Shown here: one piece after another, positions 61,739 to 64,000 of the stretch
How positions within the stretch are numbered: the stretch's first letter is position 1
Layout of the letters: each line of letters begins with the position of its first letter
Position numbers and translations under genes: made by a program
Notes under the pieces: model-generated
Seen by the model: only the letters and a program-made list of their open reading frames with translations
Told to the model about the DNA's origin: nothing
Database searches by the model: none
Assembly (NCBI RefSeq): GCF_014252335.1
Contig: NZ_CP059218.1
Location: 393,078 to 457,077 of the forward strand
Direction: 5' to 3'
DNA length: 64,000 nucleotides
DNA from: Blattabacterium cuenoti
GTDB taxonomy: Bacteria; Bacteroidota; Bacteroidia; Flavobacteriales; Blattabacteriaceae

Positions 61739-61936
61739 TTATTCTTCTTTCAATTGTTTGATTTTTTCTCTATATATAGCTCTTAAAATTTCATTTCTAC
61801 GATATTCAGAAGGTTTTATAAATTGTTGTTTTTCTTTTAATTCTTTTAAAACTTTTGTTTTATCAAACTTTTTTTTACTTTTTTTTAAAGCTTTTTCAAT
61901 AGATTCTCCTTCTCTTACGGTTGTAATTAATATCAT
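61739..61936 (-). CDS. rpsU: Small ribosomal subunit protein bS21
   Basis: A 65-residue basic protein. The start MILITTVREGESIEKALKK, the KPSEYRRNEILRAIYREK region and length are those of S21, which sits near the anti-Shine-Dalgarno end of 16S rRNA. In Bacteroidetes bS21 is part of the platform that sequesters the anti-Shine-Dalgarno sequence, in line with the absence of such sites here. It precedes aroE by 10 bases and follows tRNA-Val. Confidence 0.95.
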   Translation of the reverse strand: MILITTVREGESIEKALKKSKKKFDKTKVLKELKEKQQFIKPSEYRRNEILRAIYREKIKQLKEE

Positions 61937-61975
61937 AAATTTATATATAAATTGAATATAATAAATATAGTATAG

Positions 61976-62050
61976 TGGACACTATCGGATTTGAACCGAC
62001 GACCTCTACTCTGTCAAAGTAGTGCTCTTACCCTACTGAGCTAAATGTCC
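61976..62050 (-). tRNA. tRNA-Val, anticodon GAC
   Basis: A minus-strand cloverleaf with acceptor GGACATT/AGTGTCC, anticodon stem CTACT/AGTAG, loop TTGACAG (GAC) and T-arm GTCGG-TTCAAAT-CCGAT. Together with tRNA-Val(UAC) at 23.7 kb it covers all valine codons. It lies 39 bases upstream of rpsU. Confidence 0.95.
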
Positions 62051-62110
62051 ATCATAATATTATTATTAAAATTAAATATTTTTTCATGATTCACAAAAAT
62101 TAAAAACAAT

Positions 62111-64000
62111 ATGTCGTTTCATGTATTGGATAAATCTATAATAAACTTAGGAATAAGTTTAAATCAATATCAATTATTTAATATTGAATTAAATATACGT
62201 ACATATGAAGATTTAATACTTTTCTATCCAAAAAAATATATTTATTCTCCTTTATTAGAAAATATATCAAAATTAAAATCTTATATCAATATTAATTCTC
62301 TTCAAATACAAATCATTGGTAAAATAACAAAATTTGAAGAAATAAATTATAAAAATAATCAATGTAAAAAAAAAATATTAATAGCAAATTTTGAAGATAA
62401 CACAGGATTTATTGAATTAGTATGGTTTAAACACATCAATTTTTTGAAAAAAAAAATTAAAAAATATACATTAATTTTAGTATCCGGTAAAATCAATGTT
62501 TTTAGAGGTAAAATTCAAATTTTTCATCCTGAACTTCAATATATTAATGATAATAATTATATATATAATTCTATATATCCTATTTATTATATTCCAAACA
62601 AATTAATCAAATATGGTATCAATAATTTTTTTATCAGGAAAATGTTAAAAAAATTGATAATAGAATTAAACAATGATTTAAATATTATAGATAAAATTTT
62701 AATTCATCAAAATCATCATTTTATGACAAGAAAAAATGCTTTAATACAAATACATTTTCCGCAATCATTAAAAATTTTATCACAAGCAAGATATAGAATG
62801 AAATTTGAAGAATTATTTTTTTTAAAATTATCTCTTTTATCAAAAACAGAAAGAACAACTAATATTTCAGATAGTTATTCTTTTTCAAAATTAGGTAATC
62901 ATTTCGAAAAATTTTATAATTATTTTTTACCTTTTTCTTTAACACAAGAACAAAAACGAGTGTTTAAAGAAATCAGAAATGATCTTAAACAACCTCAACA
63001 AATGAATAGATTATTACAAGGAGATGTTGGATGTGGAAAGACTATAATTGCTATATTATCTATGTTATTAGCATTAGATAATGGATTTCAATCTTGTTTA
63101 ATGGTTCCAACTGAAGTTTTAGCTATACAACATTATTTGTCTATTAAAAAAATGTTTTTTGGAATTGGTATTAACATTGCATTATTAACCAGTTCTATAC
63201 CTAAATCAACTAAAGATAATATATATAATGATATATTAAAAGGAAAAATTTCAATTTTAATAGGAACTCATTCATTAATTCAAGAATCTATTAAATTTAA
63301 AAATCTTGGATTAGCCATAATAGATGAACAACAAAGATTTGGAGTTGAACAGAGATCTAAAATATGGAGTAAAAATATAAAACCACCTCATATCCTAATT
63401 ATGACAGCTACTCCTATTCCAAGAACTTTAGCCATGACAATCTATAATGATTTAAAAATATCGATTATCAAAGACATACCGTTAAATAGAAAACCGATTA
63501 TTACTATACATGTTTTAAATAAAAATAGAAAAACAGTAATTAACATAATCAAACAACAACTTGTAATAGGAAGACAAGTATATATAGTATATCCTATGAT
63601 TAAACAAACATCATCACATAATCAATACAAAAGTTTAATGTTAGGCTATCAACTATTAAAAAATAAAATATTTTCTAATATTAAACATCAAATTGGAATT
63701 TTATATGGAGAAATGAGTTATCAAGAAAAAAATTTACAAATTAATAGATTTTTACGTGGAGAAACTAAAATTATGGTTTCTACTACGGTAATAGAAGTAG
63801 GAGTTGATGTACCTAATGCATCAGTTATGTTAATTGAAAATGCCAATTCATTTGGTTTATCACAATTACATCAATTAAGAGGTAGAGTAGGTCGTGGTCC
63901 ACATCAAAGTTATTGTATTATGATGACGGATAATAAAATTAATGTAGAAAGTTCTTATAGAATTAAAATAATGTGTCAAACTAACGATGGATTAGAAATT
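62111..64000 (+). CDS. recG: ATP-dependent DNA helicase RecG, 3' end beyond the window
   Basis: The first 630 residues of a protein normally about 700 long; the frame is open at the right edge. An N-terminal OB-fold wedge domain is followed by SF2 motifs: Walker A GDVGCGKT, the DEQQRFG box, TATPIPRTLAM, STTVIEVGVDVPNA and QLHQLRGRVGRG, all diagnostic of RecG. It regresses stalled forks and processes Holliday junctions. The start ATG at 62111 lies 60 bases after tRNA-Val, which is on the other strand. A 10-base A-run at 62367-62376 is in the coding region. Retention of RecG and MutS suggests some DNA repair is kept. Confidence 0.94.
   Translation, partial: MSFHVLDKSIINLGISLNQYQLFNIELNIRTYEDLILFYPKKYIYSPLLENISKLKSYININSLQIQIIGKITKFEEINYKNNQCKKKILIANFEDNTGFIELVWFKHINFLKKKIKKYTLILVSGKINVFRGKIQIFHPELQYINDNNYIYNSIYPIYYIPNKLIKYGINNFFIRKMLKKLIIELNNDLNIIDKILIHQNHHFMTRKNALIQIHFPQSLKILSQARYRMKFEELFFLKLSLLSKTERTTNISDSYSFSKLGNHFEKFYNYFLPFSLTQEQKRVFKEIRNDLKQPQQMNRLLQGDVGCGKTIIAILSMLLALDNGFQSCLMVPTEVLAIQHYLSIKKMFFGIGINIALLTSSIPKSTKDNIYNDILKGKISILIGTHSLIQESIKFKNLGLAIIDEQQRFGVEQRSKIWSKNIKPPHILIMTATPIPRTLAMTIYNDLKISIIKDIPLNRKPIITIHVLNKNRKTVINIIKQQLVIGRQVYIVYPMIKQTSSHNQYKSLMLGYQLLKNKIFSNIKHQIGILYGEMSYQEKNLQINRFLRGETKIMVSTTVIEVGVDVPNASVMLIENANSFGLSQLHQLRGRVGRGPHQSYCIMMTDNKINVESSYRIKIMCQTNDGLEI

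Overview
The window is a strongly AT-rich, gene-dense bacterial chromosome segment with about 58 protein genes, 8 tRNAs, no rRNA, no CRISPR array, no insertion sequence and no phage gene. Gene content points to a reduced genome of the Bacteroidetes (Flavobacteriales), most likely an insect endosymbiont of the Blattabacterium type. The lineage evidence is a bTHX ribosomal protein, a DUF3276 (PUR-alpha-like) protein, a long Bacteroidetes-style NusB, one-cytochrome succinate dehydrogenase, a deoxyhypusine-synthase-like protein, a TTTG/TAnnTTTG promoter, and no evident Shine-Dalgarno sites. Reduction shows as tiny intergenic gaps, overlapping stops and starts, genes running into tRNAs, Lys/Asn/Ile-rich proteins and long homopolymers. 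The genus is an inference; no 16S gene is present.

Layout. 1-2.2 kb (minus): an edge-truncated lipoprotein, ferritin, dapA, an RRM RNA-binding protein. 2.3-8.4 kb (plus): pncB, miaB, a sigma-54 activator without a sensor domain, secG, groES-groEL, closed by a strong terminator. 8.5-11.3 kb (minus): KdsC-like phosphatase, DUF3276 protein, one ABC exporter half. 11.3-13.3 kb (plus): nusB, yajC, coaE, bTHX. 13.3-17.1 kb: zinc metallopeptidase, NDH-2, menF and a MenI-like thioesterase. 17.1-26.8 kb: idi, gcvT, MATE transporter, DEAD-box helicase, aroC, miaA, tRNA-Val, folC, glnS. 26.8-39.6 kb (minus): one long transcription/translation block running tRNA-Thr, Tyr, Gly, Thr, tuf, tRNA-Trp, secE, nusG, rplK, rplA, rplJ, rplL, rpoB, rpoC. 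39.7-48.2 kb: lspA, ileS, mutS, tRNA-Gly, tRNA-Leu, guaB. 48.3-57.9 kb: a small lipoprotein, then minus-strand rplS, glmM, dnaB, accA, sdhB, sdhA, sdhC and a cysteine desulfurase. 58-64 kb: deoxyhypusine-synthase-like protein, lpdA, ferredoxin, aroE, rpsU, tRNA-Val and recG (cut by the right edge).

How the genes fit together. Energy metabolism is quinone-based: NDH-2 and succinate dehydrogenase feed a menaquinone pool to which menF and the MenI-like thioesterase contribute, and lpdA supplies the E3 subunit of 2-oxoacid dehydrogenases or the glycine cleavage system (with gcvT). dapA, aroE and aroC are retained amino-acid provisioning steps. idi, folC, pncB, coaE and accA maintain isoprenoids, folate, NAD, CoA and fatty acids. 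secE, secG, yajC and lspA maintain secretion and lipoprotein maturation, matching the two lipoproteins seen.

No gene-free stretch exceeds 300 bases. The longest, 50438-50671, is AT-rich sequence in which only a weak promoter-like box is visible. I found no convincing new multi-gene system. The best leads are a candidate sigma-54 promoter in front of groESL beside a sigma-54 activator, a retained deoxyhypusine-synthase-like gene, an ABC half-transporter with a degenerate ATP site, and three genes whose ends lie inside tRNA genes.
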